From the NCBI GenBank assembly GCA_947471745.1, contig CANJKZ010000548.1:389862-453861 (forward strand): a DNA stretch of 64,000 nucleotides. Direction: 5' to 3'. Below the pieces are notes generated by a model. It was given only the letters and a program-made list of their open reading frames with translations. It made no database searches and was not told the DNA's origin. The position numbers were made by a program, and so were the translations under genes. Of this stretch, positions 32,639 through 44,223 are shown one piece after another. The first letter of the stretch is position 1. Each line of letters begins with the position of its first letter. The stretch comes from Closterium sp. Naga37s-1 (Eukaryota; Streptophyta; Zygnematophyceae; Desmidiales; Closteriaceae).

Positions 32639-32679
32639 CTTATTTTTAAAATTCTCTCAAATTTAGTCCCAAGTTTACT

Positions 32680-33060
32680 CAAGAAGTCTGAGTTTGTGGA
32701 ATTTTGCTCACGCGAGGCCCAAGTTATGTTCAAAACTGGTCCGGCGGGGCTAACCTTTCGACACGTGTCTGTTTCACAGCAGGAATCTCTGACGGGGCAG
32801 AAAACCCCTAGGGAAACCAGGACCACTTTTTCGGGGGGGGGTCAACCCTAAACACGGGAACCTGCTTGATGTTTAGGGTTGATCCCTCCCGAAAATGTGT
32901 CCTGTTTCCTTAGGGGGTATGTTTTTTTGCCCCGTCAAAAAATTCTTGGTGTGAAATGGGCATGTGTTGAAACGTTTGCCCCGCAGGACGAGTTTTGAAC
33001 ATAATGTGCCCATGTCTTATCTCGTACACGGGCAAAAATGCTTGAGTTATCTTGTAAACG
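32680..33060. repeat. Foldback: imperfect inverted repeat with arms of about 150-180 bp
   Basis: The left arm (about 32680-32860) and right arm (about 32875-33060) are reverse complements with scattered mismatches. Shared blocks include TTATGTTCAAAACT, TTTGACGGGGC/CTCTGACGGGGC, GGAAAC and TCAACCCTAAACA. The loop is about 20 bp. It codes for nothing obvious. It may be a foldback transposon or MITE, or the source of a long hairpin RNA. Confidence 0.7.
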
Positions 33061-33526
33061 GGATGGTTTAGGGTGTCTTATAAGTCTTATAAATGGAAAC
33101 TTTTTAAACTACTTAGAAATATTTTCCGTACTTCTTGAAAAAGAGTTTCTCATAATGAGTGTGGATGTTGCGAAGGTGCCACTTCGACAACCTCTGCCCG
33201 GGACGCCACGTTATGGAGAACACCTGCAGGGGCAAATTTGGTAGGTCCTGGGTCAGCGCGTGGAAGAATTCGCGCTTCGCAAGGGTAAAAATGTACGCGG
33301 TATTTCAACTTTCGCTATAATTTATTGAAGTTTCGATTATAAGACATATATGTCTTATCTCGTACACACAAATAGGTGTTTTATAATGAGGCTAGCCTGT
33401 TTATAAGAGACACCCGTATAGTAGAAAACCCCTGTCTACTATTCAACACTGTCTTATATCCGGGTGATGACGGTACGTCTTCTATCCAGGCCATGACGGT
33501 AAGGAGCTGGGATGGGATGGGTCGAC
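33061..33526. other. AT-rich spacer between foldback and Copia copy 4
   Basis: No coding signal. The phrase TGTCTTATCTCGTACAC occurs at about 33013-33029 and again at about 33352-33368, so these 350 bp may belong with the foldback to one non-autonomous DNA element; I could not fix its ends. Confidence 0.4.
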
Positions 33527-33904
33527 TAGTAGGAAACAAGGTACGAATAGGAAAGTCGAGAAAGTTGTGTATCCTCACTAGTGTGTGCCTCACTGTAGAC
33601 TAACATGCATATTTGTTATTTGACACACCCCCATAGGCTAAGTGAGGGACAGCAAGAGAGAGCAAGAAACACAGATGGTCACGAGACTAGTCAAGAGCAA
33701 GCAACAAAACAAGGTTCAGGGTGGATCTCAAAGACACCACACAAATTCCAAGCACAAGCATGCGGCCACAAGGCCAGTTCAAGAGTTCACTAGAATATAT
33801 ATAGCAAAACACAACAAGCAGAGCAAACAGCAAGTCTATAGCAACCGAGGGCCTACCTCAACAAGCCCCAACTGCACACGGAGCTTGTGCTGGTCACCAG
33901 GCGC

Positions 33905-36900
33905 CTAGGCCTTACTGAAGACGTCGGCAGTGTTGGCCTCTGAGGCCACAAAGTCCAAGCGTGCCTGGCCGCATCGCTGCAACTCTTGAAGGAGGAAGTA
34001 CCTCACATCAATATGCTTAGCTCTACTCTCCAGTTGAGGCTCTCGACATAGGAGGATCATGGCCTTGTTGTCAGCGTACAAGGTCGGTGCAGAGCGAGGC
34101 CGCTCACCAAGGTCGCCGAGCAAGAAGTCAACCAGCGAAGCTCCTGTGCCGCCATGGCACCAGCGTAGATATCTGCCTCTGCACTAGACGAAGCCACAGA
34201 CGACGACCATGTAGACCTCCAGGATACAACACCAGCACCCAGATTGAAGCAATAACCCTGAGTCGAGCGCTGATTCTCCACGTCGTCAGTGTAGAAAGAT
34301 TTGCGGTGACCGGTCAGCACAATTGGCTGTGCCCGTCCAAGCACAAGCCCCATGCCTGATGAAGTCGCAAGGTACTTCGCCACCCTCATAGCAGCTGTCC
34401 AGTGAACAGGACGGTGTCATCCAGTCGCAACAAAGCGAGAGAGGATGCTGAGGGGAAAGGCGAGGTCCGGCCGAGTAGAAGTCATCAGGTATATGAGGAA
34501 GCCCACAAGCTCTGTGTAGGGGCCACTAGACTCAAAAGGCTCGTCGGGAAAAGGGCAGTGAGTCGGTGGTCAACGGCAAGAGGAGTGGGCTGTGTGGTGG
34601 AGAACAGAAACCCGAACCGCCAAAGGACCTGCTGCACCATGTGTGTCAGAGTGAGTGTGATGGTGCGAGCGGCTCTGTCCCTGGTGATCTGCAGGCCAAG
34701 GTAGCGCCGGAGTTCACCGAGGTCAGTGCACTTGTGTCTCTTCTGCACTTCGGATTTCACCTCAGTCAGAGCTGCCCTGTCTGCTGTAGCAAAGACTAAG
34801 TCGTCGACGTACACTAGTATAAAGAAAGGAGTGGAATCAGTGCGAACAAACAGCAATGGGTCGGCAGAGGAAGGGCGAAACCCAAGGTCACGAAATGCGG
34901 AGTGAAGTGTGTCGTGCCACTCACGGGGCGTCTGGCGGAGACCGTAGACTGGCCGCCTCAGGCTCCACCGGGTCCCAGGTGGGAAGGTGTCAGTGAAGCC
35001 AAGAGGACGGGGCATCCAGATCTCCTCATGTAGATGGCCCTGGAGAAACGCAGTGGAGAAGTCAAGGGAGTGCAGCTCGTAGTCTCGCTGTGCTGCTACG
35101 TGCAGTAACACCCGAAGAGTAGTCATCTTCGGGGTCGGGGCGAAGGTTTGGAAGAAGTCAACTCCCTCACGCTGACTGAAACCCCTAGCCACGTAGCGCG
35201 CCTTGAACACAGGCGATGAACCAGGCGACCGCTTCACCTTGAAGAGCCACATGCCATCGAAAACGTTCGCCCGGGGAGGGGGAACTGCGTCGATGTACGT
35301 GCCTCTGGATCTCCAAGACGCTAGCTCTGCATCCATAGCCGCTTTCCACTGAGAGGCTCACTCCCCTGACACTGCCTCACGGTACGTGCGAGGTGTCGGT
35401 ATGTCAAGGGCGTCGGGGTCTCCCTCAAGGGAAAGCAGCATGGCGCAGAGAGAGGGGGAAGCGGCTGCTAAGAACTCCAGCTCAAACTGCCTGTCCTCTA
35501 GGATGTCACAGCTAAGTGCAGACTCACCCCTGACAGACAGAGGACGGGGAGGTGGAGCAGCCACCACACGCGTGGCGTAGTCAAGACGGCGGGCAGAAGC
35601 AAAGTCAGCGACAGCGGCAGTAAGAGCTAAGAGAGACGACGTAGAGGCACAAGGGTTGCTGACAAGAGAGTCGAGGACACAAGAGACAACATGGCGAGCA
35701 GTACGGTAGTAGTCAGTGATAGGGTGAGAGGAAACGGTGAGAGACGAAGCAGGAGGCGAGGGGAGAACAAAACAAGACGGTGCGGAGGCCGGCAAGAGAA
35801 GACGAGGGCCGAGCACGTGGAGGACAACCACTGGTCCAATCGTGCCGGACAACAGGATGACGCGACGGTGACTGAGGAGGAGAGAAAACAGCCGGAGTCG
35901 AGTCCGAAGGAGGAAACGTAGGACTATATGCGGTAGGAGACTGTGAGTGAACAGGAGGAGAGGAAAGAAGACAAAGGGCCCGAAGGCCACTTACTGGAGG
36001 GAACAGTTGCTGCTAAAGTGACGGCTACTGCTGCTAGTCCAACCGCTGCAACTCCTCCCTCTCCCGCGGCAACTGCTCCTGCTCCTCGCGCTCAAGACGG
36101 CGAAGGTCTTGGAAACGGGTGTCGTGGCTGTGGGGAGGCGCAGTGGGCGACGCAGTAGGGCGAGCCTCCAGCTCTTATCTCCTCAGTACCAGCTCCTACA
36201 GCGCCAGCACCTCCTGCTCCAGCACCCCCATAACTAGCACCGCCAGTGCTAGCACCTCCACCATCAGCAACCCTAGAACTAGTACCTCCAGTGCCAGTAC
36301 GTCCAGCACCAGGACTCCCAGAACTAGCACCTCCAGCTCCAGCACCCCCAGAACTAGCACCTCCACTACCAGAACCTCCGGCTCCAGCACCCCCAGAGCT
36401 AGCGCCACCTGCGCCAGCACCTCCAGCTCCAGCACCTCTCGAACGAGCACCCCCAGACTGAGTACCGCCAGTGGCTGCACCTCCAGCTCCAACACCAACC
36501 GAGTCTACAGTAACCTGTCGCGGAAGTGCCGAAGGCTGCAGAGGAGACTGTGAGGAGGACTGCGGGGAGGGAGACGCTACCTGACGCGCGACCGAGGGTA
36601 GGGGGGTAGCGTGAGACACACCTGATGGGGCAGGACCAGGGGGGGTGGGGGTACCGGAGGAGCGGGAGCAGGGGGAAGAGAGGGTGCGAGGAAGAGGGGG
36701 AGAGGGGGAACCGGGAGGCCTCGACAGGGATACCGGGTGTAGTAAGACACTGACTCGCCAAACCGGACGTTACGAGAGTCTAGGAACTGGTTGAGGGGCG
36801 GGTGGTAAAAGGAGTAGTCGTGAGAGCCCACCGGGAAACCAAGGAAGACACAGGGGATGGCGCGAGCTGAGAGCTTGTCCGCAAAGGTGTCGCGGACAAG

Positions 36901-38120
36901 CGCAAGGCAGCCCCAGACGCGAAAGGCCAACCCAACACCAGGGGACCAAGTCCAAAGACTGGTCGGTGAAACCTCTGGCCGCGAGACACGCTGCTGGAGG
37001 TTCAGTTGGTGCGCGGCGTAGCGCAGCCCATAGGGCCACAGAAAATGGGGTGCATGGGAATGGATCATGGACGTGCAGGCGATGTCTATGACCAAGCCAA
37101 TGCGGCGCTCAGCAACCACCATTTTGCTGTGGGGACTCCGGCAGCGTCCAGGACTGTCTGATGCCCTGCTCGCCGCAGTACCCAGCAAGGACGCCGGAGC
37201 AAAACTCACCCCCACGGTCGGAGCGGAGACAACGGATACGACTACCACGAGTGCCTTTATTGGCTAGAAGCCACCGGATCAGCGTAGAAATCACCTCGGA
37301 CTTCTTTGCGAGAGGAAACACCGAGGTGTACCTGGAGAAGTCGTCAACGACCACTAGAAAGTAGCGCTCCCTCTCAAGTCCCAGCGTAGGGGCAAGGCCC
37401 CAGACTTTCAGGTGGAGAGTCTGGAAGGGAGCTTTGGCCGGACGAAGGGAGGAGGAGTGCGGAGTGGCGTGCAGGCAGCCGACGATGCAAGGAGTGAAGG
37501 GTGGGGCAAGCGAGGGAGGGAGCGACGGAAAGACGCACGGGAGGCTTGAGACAAGACTGTGACTGGCCATGCCGCGGATGCGGGGGAGCGACAGGTGGCC
37601 AAGGCGGTGGTGCCACAAGCCGGTCGGGTTGGCTAGGGACTGACAGGAGCAAGACGCAGCAACTTGGCAGATGCAGCAACCTGACTAAACACAGCAACTG
37701 GAGGGGACGCAGTAACCTGACTGGACTCTGCTACCTGGTGAGACGCAGTGTGCAGAACGAAGAGACCTGAGTGGGGCTCCCTGGTGAACGTGGCAAGAAG
37801 TGCCCCGGTGGAATCATTTGTACAGATCGCCGTCCTCCCGTGCGATGGAAAAGTGACAATGAGCCCACGGTCCTGAAGGTATCCAATACCCACCAAGTTT
37901 CGAGAGAACAAGGGGATGTAGAGACCAGTGAGGAAACCAGAAGGGACAGCTGGGCACGGGAGAGTGGTCGAACTGCGAGCGACTGCTGGTCCTGAAGTAG
38001 GATATGCCAGGGCAACTGGGACTGGAGCCAAAAGTGGTGTGGCGTGGTGTGGCCGTGGAAGAAACACTGACACGCGCCTGAGCCCAGTGTGAAGGAGAGC
38101 GACGCAACAACAGTCATCAC
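33905..38120 (-). pseudogene. Copia protease-integrase-RT-RNase H (copy 4), frameshifted
   Basis: From right to left on the minus strand: protease segment FTLGSGACQCFFHG (38085-38045), in which the catalytic Asp of the DSGA motif is Gly; MWHHRLGHLSLPRIRGM (start 37618); integrase CLRSDRGGEF and SPQQNGG; after a frameshift AERRIGLVIDIA; and Ala/Gly-rich linker repeats (36200-36500). The pre-RT linker EGDPDALDIPTPRTY is near 35420-35380. RT follows (35336-34485; VFKARYVARGFSQREG, FSTAFLQGH, LVYVDDLVFA), then frameshifted RNase H (34389-33905; KHIDVRYFLLQEL, ANTADVFSKA). At least three frameshifts and the lost catalytic Asp make it inactive. Confidence 0.8.
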
Positions 38121-38156
38121 GGCTGGACTAGGGACTACACAAGCACCTACACTAAA

Positions 38157-38334
38157 TGTCAGAATGTGTAGTTTGTCTAGCCTGCAGTGGGGTACTCTAT
38201 AGTGAGTACGGCCCCTTAGGGTTTTCTATATGTATCCACTTGCTTGCTAGTGCAATCCCTCCTTTGCCTATTTTCTCTTGCCTAGCTAGCTAAACCTCTA
38301 GCTATGGCTCCTGCCTTATAGCTACTATGTGACA
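38157..38334 (+). repeat. 5' LTR of the non-autonomous element (178 bp)
   Basis: Starts TGTCAGAATGTGTAG and ends CTACTATGTGACA, with the inverted repeat GTACTCTATAGTGAGTAC inside. Partner at 39422-39599. Confidence 0.9.
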
Positions 38335-39421
38335 TGGTAACAGAGCTATTACGCTCTTGGCCTATGGGCCCACCTGCTTCCGCTGCTTTCCTGTCTGTCG
38401 CGCGCCCCGTGGCGCGCGACGCTGTTTTTTCTTCCCGCCACGCGTTCGGGGCGCATGGCGGTTTTCTGCCCACCGCGCGCCCCGGGCGCGCGGCGGTTTT
38501 CTGCCCGCCGTGCGCCCCGTGGCGCGTGGCGGCTTCCTGCTTCACGCGTCACCCCGGGGACCCGCGCGTCCCCCCCGTCGACGGTCGCGTCGCCCCCCTG
38601 GAGCCCGTCGAGTCGCCCTGCAACCCGCGCGCGGCCCTCGCTGTCCCGTCGCGACGCCCTAGGGAGCCGCGCGCGACCCCCCGCTGCCCTGTCGCGGCGC
38701 CCTGGGGAGCCGCGCGCGGCCCCCCGCTGCCCCGTCGCGGCGCCCTGGGGGCCGCGCGCCGTCCCCCGCGCTCCTGCCCCGTGCTGCCCGTGTTAGGGTT
38801 TGGGGGAGGCGAGTGTGGGGGTGGTGGGTATGGGGGTGACAGGTGTGTGCGCCGTCTCCTGCTCCTCCTCCTCCTCCGTCTCCCACTGCTGCAGCTGTCG
38901 CTGAGGGGGGTGGGTGTGTGGGAGCCGAAGGAGTGATGCTAGGGGGGTGTCGTGGGAGTGATGATAGGGGTGCAGCAGGGGGTGTGAACGGGAGTTTTGG
39001 GACAAAGGGGGAGGTTGAAAGGGGGTGGCCGCCGTGAAGCCAGCAGCTCCAGTCGCCCGTGAGACCGTTGCGCCAGTCGCCCATGAGCCCGTCGCTCCAG
39101 TCGCCCGTGAGCCCGTTGCTCCAGTCGCTCGAGAGTCAGTTGCTCCTGCCGCTCGTCTAGCCGCGGAGCCAGTTACTCCAGTTGCCCGTGTGCCAGTTGC
39201 TCCAGTTGCCAATGTGTCAGTTGCTCCAGTTGCCCATGTGCCAGTTGCTCCAGTTGTGCCGTGTGCCAGCAGCTTCAGCTGCCACCCACTACCTCCTCTC
39301 CTCTCATAGTCTCTCCTCCTCCTTACTAGCCCTCTGTGATAGCCTCTAGCTTTGTTTATATTTGTGAACTATAAACTGCTGCTTGTTGTACTGATCATAC
39401 CCCACTTTGACAATGGGGGTG

Positions 39422-39599
39422 TGTCAAAATGTTTAGTTTGTCTAGCCTGTAATGGGGTACTCTATAGTGAGTACGGTCCTTTAGGGTTTCCTATATGTAT
39501 CCACCTGCTTGCTATTGCAATCCCTCCTTTGCCTATTTTCTCTTGCCTAGCTAGCTAAACCTCTAGCTATGGCTCATGCCTTATAGCTACTATGTGACA
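39422..39599 (+). repeat. 3' LTR of the non-autonomous element (178 bp)
   Basis: Starts TGTCAAAATGTTTAG, ends TATGTGACA, and is followed by the target duplication CTAAA. Confidence 0.9.
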
Positions 39600-39604
39600 C
39601 TAAA

Positions 39605-40078
39605 AGCACAAGTACCTACACTAGCGACAGGCAAGGGTCCTAAGCTAGGTACACGCAAGCCAAGAGATCCATATGTGACAGAATAAACAGCATCCATAGA
39701 TATATCAAACATAGGGTAACCACTACGATACATACTGGGCAAAATCGGTGGCCTCGACTGAGACCCAAAACGCTCATGGTAGAGGTCGTCGAGGCAACTG
39801 TAGCAGCGCTGTGCAGAGTGGTCAGGACGCCAGCAGGTAGTGCCAGCGCCAGGGCCAGTCAGGATCCAGTACTGGCAGGGTCCGACGTCGCGGCCACCGC
39901 GATGAGCCCCCCAGCTGGTCGCTACTGCAGCCAACGCTACCCGAACCACCAGGTCCCCACGGCTGCTGCGGGCGCCACTGCTGCTGCAGGCGCCAATGCT
40001 GCTGAGGTTCCCACTGCTGAAACCGCCGTTGTTGCTGCCCCTGCTGCTGCTGTCTCTGCTGCTGCAGAACCCTAACAA
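39605..40078 (-). pseudogene. Copia gag C-terminal remnant (copy 4)
   Basis: On the minus strand the Cys-containing segment (CWRPDHSAQRCYSCLDDLYH) and the following MFDISMDAVYSVTYG correspond to the gag-protease joint of copies 2 and 3 (HSTQRCFGRLTD; DFDAILAAMYTVTIS). The nested element at 38157-39599 cuts the frame just after this. The upstream gag core is not found; 40080-41209 instead holds repeats and GC-rich leader-like sequence. Confidence 0.65.
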
Positions 40079-40140
40079 AAGCTATGGTAAAGGCTAGCTG
40101 GGCGTAGGAGCGGTAGGCTAGGAGTAGGTAGAGCTAGGAG

Positions 40141-40325
40141 TGGCTGGAGCTAGGAGCGGCTGGAGCAGGGCACAGCTAGAGCAAGGCACGACTGGAGCAA
40201 TGCACGGCTGGAGCAAGGCACGGCTGGAGCAAGGCACGGCTGGAGCAAGGCACGGCTGGAGCAAGGCACGGCAGGAGCAAGGCATGGCTGGAGCAAGGCA
40301 TGGCTGGAGCAAGGCAAGGCTGGAC
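40141..40325 (+). repeat. 16-bp minisatellite (GGCACGGCTGGAGCAA)n
   Basis: About eleven head-to-tail copies, with some substitutions, lie in the leader/gag part of Copia copy 4. There are no spacers, so it is a plain tandem repeat. Confidence 0.85.
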
Positions 40326-40339
40326 TAGGAATGATGGGC

Positions 40340-41209
40340 AACATATGACAAGCTATGAACGCTAGTCACGCGAAGGTGGATAGCCCTAATCCGTGCCAGG
40401 AGAAGCGACTGCGGCTGCCAGCCGCTGCCGGAGGTGCCAATGGTACTAGGTGTGTACGAGATAGTACAGTTGGAGTGAGGTGGCGCACGGAGAACACTGC
40501 TGGTGGCTGTCACTACTGGTGCTGCTAGCACTACCGGCACTACTGTGGGCGGATGTTAGGTTCTGTGGGCGGTTGGGAGGGGCTGAGAGGTGCCGTGGAC
40601 GGCTGAAAGTTGCTGTGGGAGGGGCTGTGAGCAGCTAGAAGTTTCTGTGGTCGCCTGGGAGGGGCTGGTGGCTAGCGTAGCTGCTGGCGGCAGGCTGGCT
40701 GGCGGCTAGCGTAGCTACTGCTATCCCTACTGCTACTGCTGGCGGCTAGTTTAGCTGCTGGCAGTTGGCAGCAGTGGTAGTAGCGAGCGCGCTTGCTGCT
40801 CGTGGGCCGTGGCAGTGGCGCATGCGGCCGCTGCCGGTGCGTGCGTTTGCTGCGCGCGCGGCTGTTGCTGTGCGCACGGTGGTGACGCGCACGGTTGTAG
40901 CTGTGCGAGCGACTGCAGCGCGTGCGTTTGTTACTGGGTGCGCGGCTGCTGCGCATGTGCGTGGTCGCTGCCTAACGGCGGGGCGCGCTCTGCGTACGGC
41001 GCGCCTCGTTCTGCGTGGCCTACAACGAAGCGCGCGCTGCTACTAAGGGCGCGACCTAGGGAAACGGGCCTGGTTGGGGTCGCGCGACGTAGGGAATGGG
41101 ACGGTGGGAGTCGACAAGGCGGGCTTAGGACGGCTCACTGGCTGGAGGGAGTAAGGATGGAGGAGAAGCTCTAGGACTATGATGCAACTTAGGTCTAGGA
41201 AATTTTATA
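40340..41209 (-). other. Leader-like GC-rich sequence of Copia copy 4, no gene recognised
   Basis: This lies between the primer site (41220-41210) and the gag remnant. It is Ala/Arg codon-like, with GCGCGCGC-rich stretches and short direct repeats such as GGCTGGCGGCTAGCGTAGCT. The gag N-terminus expected here was not found, suggesting deletion or replacement. Confidence 0.5.
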
Positions 41210-41329
41210 GCGTGATACCATCTCAGAGTAAAGTAGGAAACAAGGTACATATAGGAAAGTCGAGAAAGTTGTGTATCCTCTCAAGTATGTATCTCACTGT
41301 AGACTAACATGCATATTTGTTATTTGACA

Positions 41330-42194
41330 TTTCCCTTGATTATTTCAAGTCATCAATCTCCTTGCTGCAGATTCCAGATTCCGACCAACCAAGCCAGGGC
41401 CTATTTTGGGTTGTTTAAGGAAAATATTGGCATTCCTTAGGGCGCGTCATTCTCATATCAGGTCAGCTCAATTTATGCAATCCAGAACGAATTTAGTATT
41501 ATAACCAGCTAACTAGAGTTAAATTAAGACGTATCCCAATACACAAATGCGGCAAGCAGTGAGGACACTGTGTGGACATGCCCCCCCTACTAACATTTAT
41601 GCAAATTTCAGAATGTACCGAACCCTCAACAGCTTCCTCTCCCAACAGTAGAAAACTACAATGGGCAAAATCTTGAATCCAGCGAAAGTCAGATGTGTCG
41701 AGTCGTGAAGGCATTGGACGCCCAAGATTGGCAAGTTGCTTTTAAGGATACCGTAATACCCCGGATATAAGACCCCCTCCAGTTGTAGACCCCCGGGTCT
41801 ATAATACGGAGGGGGGTACGCTAAATAGGTCGTTTTTAGTTATACCCCCCTAAATGGGGGCTAACATTATAAGACCCCCCTCGCCCTAGAGAATCGGTCA
41901 TTTTATAGGCAATACATGCAATTCTGATAGCTATTCTACCCTTTTCCACACCAAATCCCACTGAATGTTCATTAATGAGGGGTAACAACCAGTCACAAAA
42001 GCACGTTTACTCATCATCCTATCCATTCCGCATATTCATTTGAATGTTTAAAACGAAGTTCATTCCGATTATTCCCTTTGAATGCTAGAAGCAGAGCACG
42101 TAGTGTTGACATGTATGGCTTCCAAAACTCAAGCTATATGCGCGACCTTATGATAAGACCCGGGTCTTATAAAAAGTAGCCAACTGTTAAGACC
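41330..42194. other. Intergenic sequence with pogo-like inverted motifs
   Basis: 41330-41750 has no clear gene. From 41753 an imperfect inverted pair (GTAATACCCCGGATATAAGA and the reverse of GGTCTATAATACGGAGGGGG) is followed by TATAAGACCCCCC motifs, and near the right end is the perfect palindrome ATAAGACCCGGGTCTTAT (42153-42170). Such CCCGG(A/T)TATAAGACC termini recall Tc1/mariner-pogo-type DNA transposons, so this may be a non-autonomous copy truncated by the Copia copy 3 insertion. The assignment is weak. Confidence 0.4.
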
Positions 42195-42319
42195 TGTCAG
42201 ATTTATATGACATAGCTACTGTAGGCTATAGTGGGGTGGCACATATGGGGTACAGTTTTCTAGGGTTTGCTTTTTGTACCCAACTTTCACTTAGTCATTT
42301 CATTCCTCGTTTCTTCTCA
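42195..42319 (+). repeat. 5' LTR of Copia copy 3
   Basis: 125 bp, same sequence as 49339-49463 and as both LTRs of copy 2. Confidence 0.95.
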
Positions 42320-43165
42320 TGGTATCGAGCAGGTTCCCTAGTGGGAACGATTCCTAGGGCCCACCACCACCACGAATTTTTTTTTTTTTTCCTGCCCGGA
42401 GCGCGTTTTGCTCCGGCCCGAGTCGCGCCGCCCCTACGGCCCTTCGCGCCGCCCTTTCGGCCCGTCGCGCCCGTCGCACCTGTCGCGCCCGTCGCGCCCG
42501 TCGCGCCCCGCCACCTACCTCCGCGGCCCCGCCACCTACCTGTGCGGCCCCGCCACCTACCTTCGCGGCCCCGCCACCTACCTGTGCGGCCCCGCCACCT
42601 ACCTCCGCGGCCCCGCCACCTACCTGTGCGGCCCCGCCACCTACCATCGCGGCCCCGCCACCTCACTGTGCGGCCCCGCCACCTACCTCCGCGGCCCCGC
42701 CACCTACCTGTGTGGCCCCGCCACCTACCTCCGCGGCCCCGCCACTTGCCTGTGCGGCCCCGCCATCTACCAGCGGCCCCGCCACCTACATGCGGCCCCG
42801 CCACCTACTAGCGGCCCCGCCACCTACCTGCGGCCCCGCCACCTACCTTTGCGGCCCCGCCGCCTCCTCTCAGCTGCCCCGCCGCCTCCTCCCAGCGGCC
42901 CCGGACGCCGCCCTCTCAGCGGCCCCGCCGAGCCGCCCAGCAGCCAAGCCGCCCAGCAGCCGAGCCGCCCAGCAGCCGAGCCGCCGAGCCGCCCAGCAGC
43001 CGAGCCGCCGAGCCGCCCAGCAGCCGAGCCGCCGAGCCGCCCAGCAACCGAGCCGCCGAGCCGCCCTACAGCCGAGCCACCCGAGCCGCCCTGTCCGGTA
43101 AGAGCAGCGCCCCTTTCACAGCACTGCCCTCACCCTACTGTTTGCGCTGCTAGTCTACTGCTGTC
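42320..43165 (+). repeat. Leader of Copia copy 3 with 21-bp tandem repeat
   Basis: Same blocks as in copy 2, but with fewer CGCCCGTCG 9-mers and a different number of 21-bp GCGGCCCCGCCACCTACC-type units (about 42507-42870). The downstream GCCGAGCCGCCCAGCA block (about 42940-43085) also varies. Repeat-number change is the main difference between the two otherwise near-identical elements. Confidence 0.8.
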
Positions 43166-44191
43166 ATGGCTACCCCTAGTGTCCTCGCTTTTGACGCTGA
43201 GGGTCGGGCCATTGACTTTGACGTCTGGATAGATGACCTGCAGCTTTTCTTACAGTGCGACAGGGCAGACGGCCTCTCCCTCTTTGACCTCACTTCTGGT
43301 GCCTCTCCTGCCCCCGCTGCTGCTGCTGACGCCACTGTTCGCTCCCAGTGGGCCACGCGCGATGCTGCTGCACGTCTTGCTGTGCGTCGCCACCTACCTA
43401 CCTCTGAGCGTGCGCACTTTAGCCAGTACAAGAGTGCTCAGACCTTGTACGACGCTGTAGTTGTGCGGTACTCCTCCCCTGCCACTGCTGCACTTAGCCG
43501 CCTCATGCTACCGTACCTCTTCCCTGACCTTGCTGCCTTTCCCACAGTCGCTGACCTCATTACGCACCTCCGCACTAGTGACACTCGCTACCGCGCTGCG
43601 CTTCCTGCAGAGTTCTGCGCCAAGAACCCCCCCCCCATGTACATCACCCTCTACTACATAGTCACCCGGCTCCCTGACTCCCTTCGCGTAGTCAGGGACC
43701 ACTTCCTCTCTGTTTGCCCCACCACTCTCACCGTTGACCTCCTCGAGAAGTCCCTCCTAGCAGCAGAGAAGAGCATAGTAGCTGTAGGAGCCTCTCGTGG
43801 TGACCCTCGCACCCCCATCTTTGAGGGGTGTTCCCCCTCCCCCCTTTTGCCCTCTGTTGCCTCTGCTGCTGCGGCCGACCTCGTTGGGCTTGAGTCGGTC
43901 GGTGCGGCGTCTACCCCTAGCGGGAGACGCCGCCCTGGCAAGGGCAAGGGGGGCAGGGGCACTGGAGGAGCTAGCGGGGGCGGTGGAGGCGGCGGTGGAG
44001 GCGGTGGAGGGGGTGGGGGTGGCGGTGGGGGTGGTGGCGGGGGTGGAGGTGTCGGTGGTGGCAGTGGAGGCGGAGGCGGCGGCGGCGGTGGCGGTGGGAG
44101 CGGAGGTGGCGGCGGTGGAGGAGGAGGCGGCGGAGGAGGTGGAGCTGGTCGGGGTGGCGCTGCGCAGAGAGTCGGCTCCGGTGGTGGTCAG

Positions 44192-44223
<32 letters not shown>

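Larger units (their letters stand above)
38157..39599 (+). mobile_element. Non-autonomous LTR retroelement (TRIM/LARD-like) with TSD
   Basis: Two 178-bp LTRs (38157-38334, 39422-39599; TGTCA...TGTGACA) flank a 1087-bp interior, bounded by the 5-bp duplication CTAAA (38152-38156, 39600-39604). The interior starts with the primer site TGGTAACAGAGC and ends with CAATGGGGGTG before the 3' LTR. It has no gag or pol. It is GC-rich, with a plus-strand frame at 39025-39309 of PVA-type repeats (PVAPVARE, 8-residue units) that could be translated but resembles no known protein. The LTRs differ at about ten positions. It needs enzymes from an autonomous Copia for movement. Confidence 0.85.
33527..41329 (-). 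mobile_element. Ty1/Copia retrotransposon, copy 4, degenerate, with nested LTR element
   Basis: LTRs of about 100 bp lie at about 41229-41329 (5') and 33527-33625 (3'). Each starts TGTCAAATAACAAATATGCA on the minus strand, and they share most of their length. The primer site TGGTATCACGC (41220-41210) and the tract GCCTATGGGGGTG before the 3' LTR show kinship with copies 2 and 3. Gag, protease, integrase and RT remnants lie between on the minus strand, and a non-autonomous LTR element (38157-39599) splits gag from protease. No target duplication is evident; the LTR inner/outer limits at the low-coordinate end are uncertain. Confidence 0.75.

Noticed and set aside
40141-40325. Regular short repeats that might suggest a CRISPR-like array
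   Set aside because: The 16-bp units are contiguous with no spacers, and the genome is eukaryotic; it is a minisatellite.
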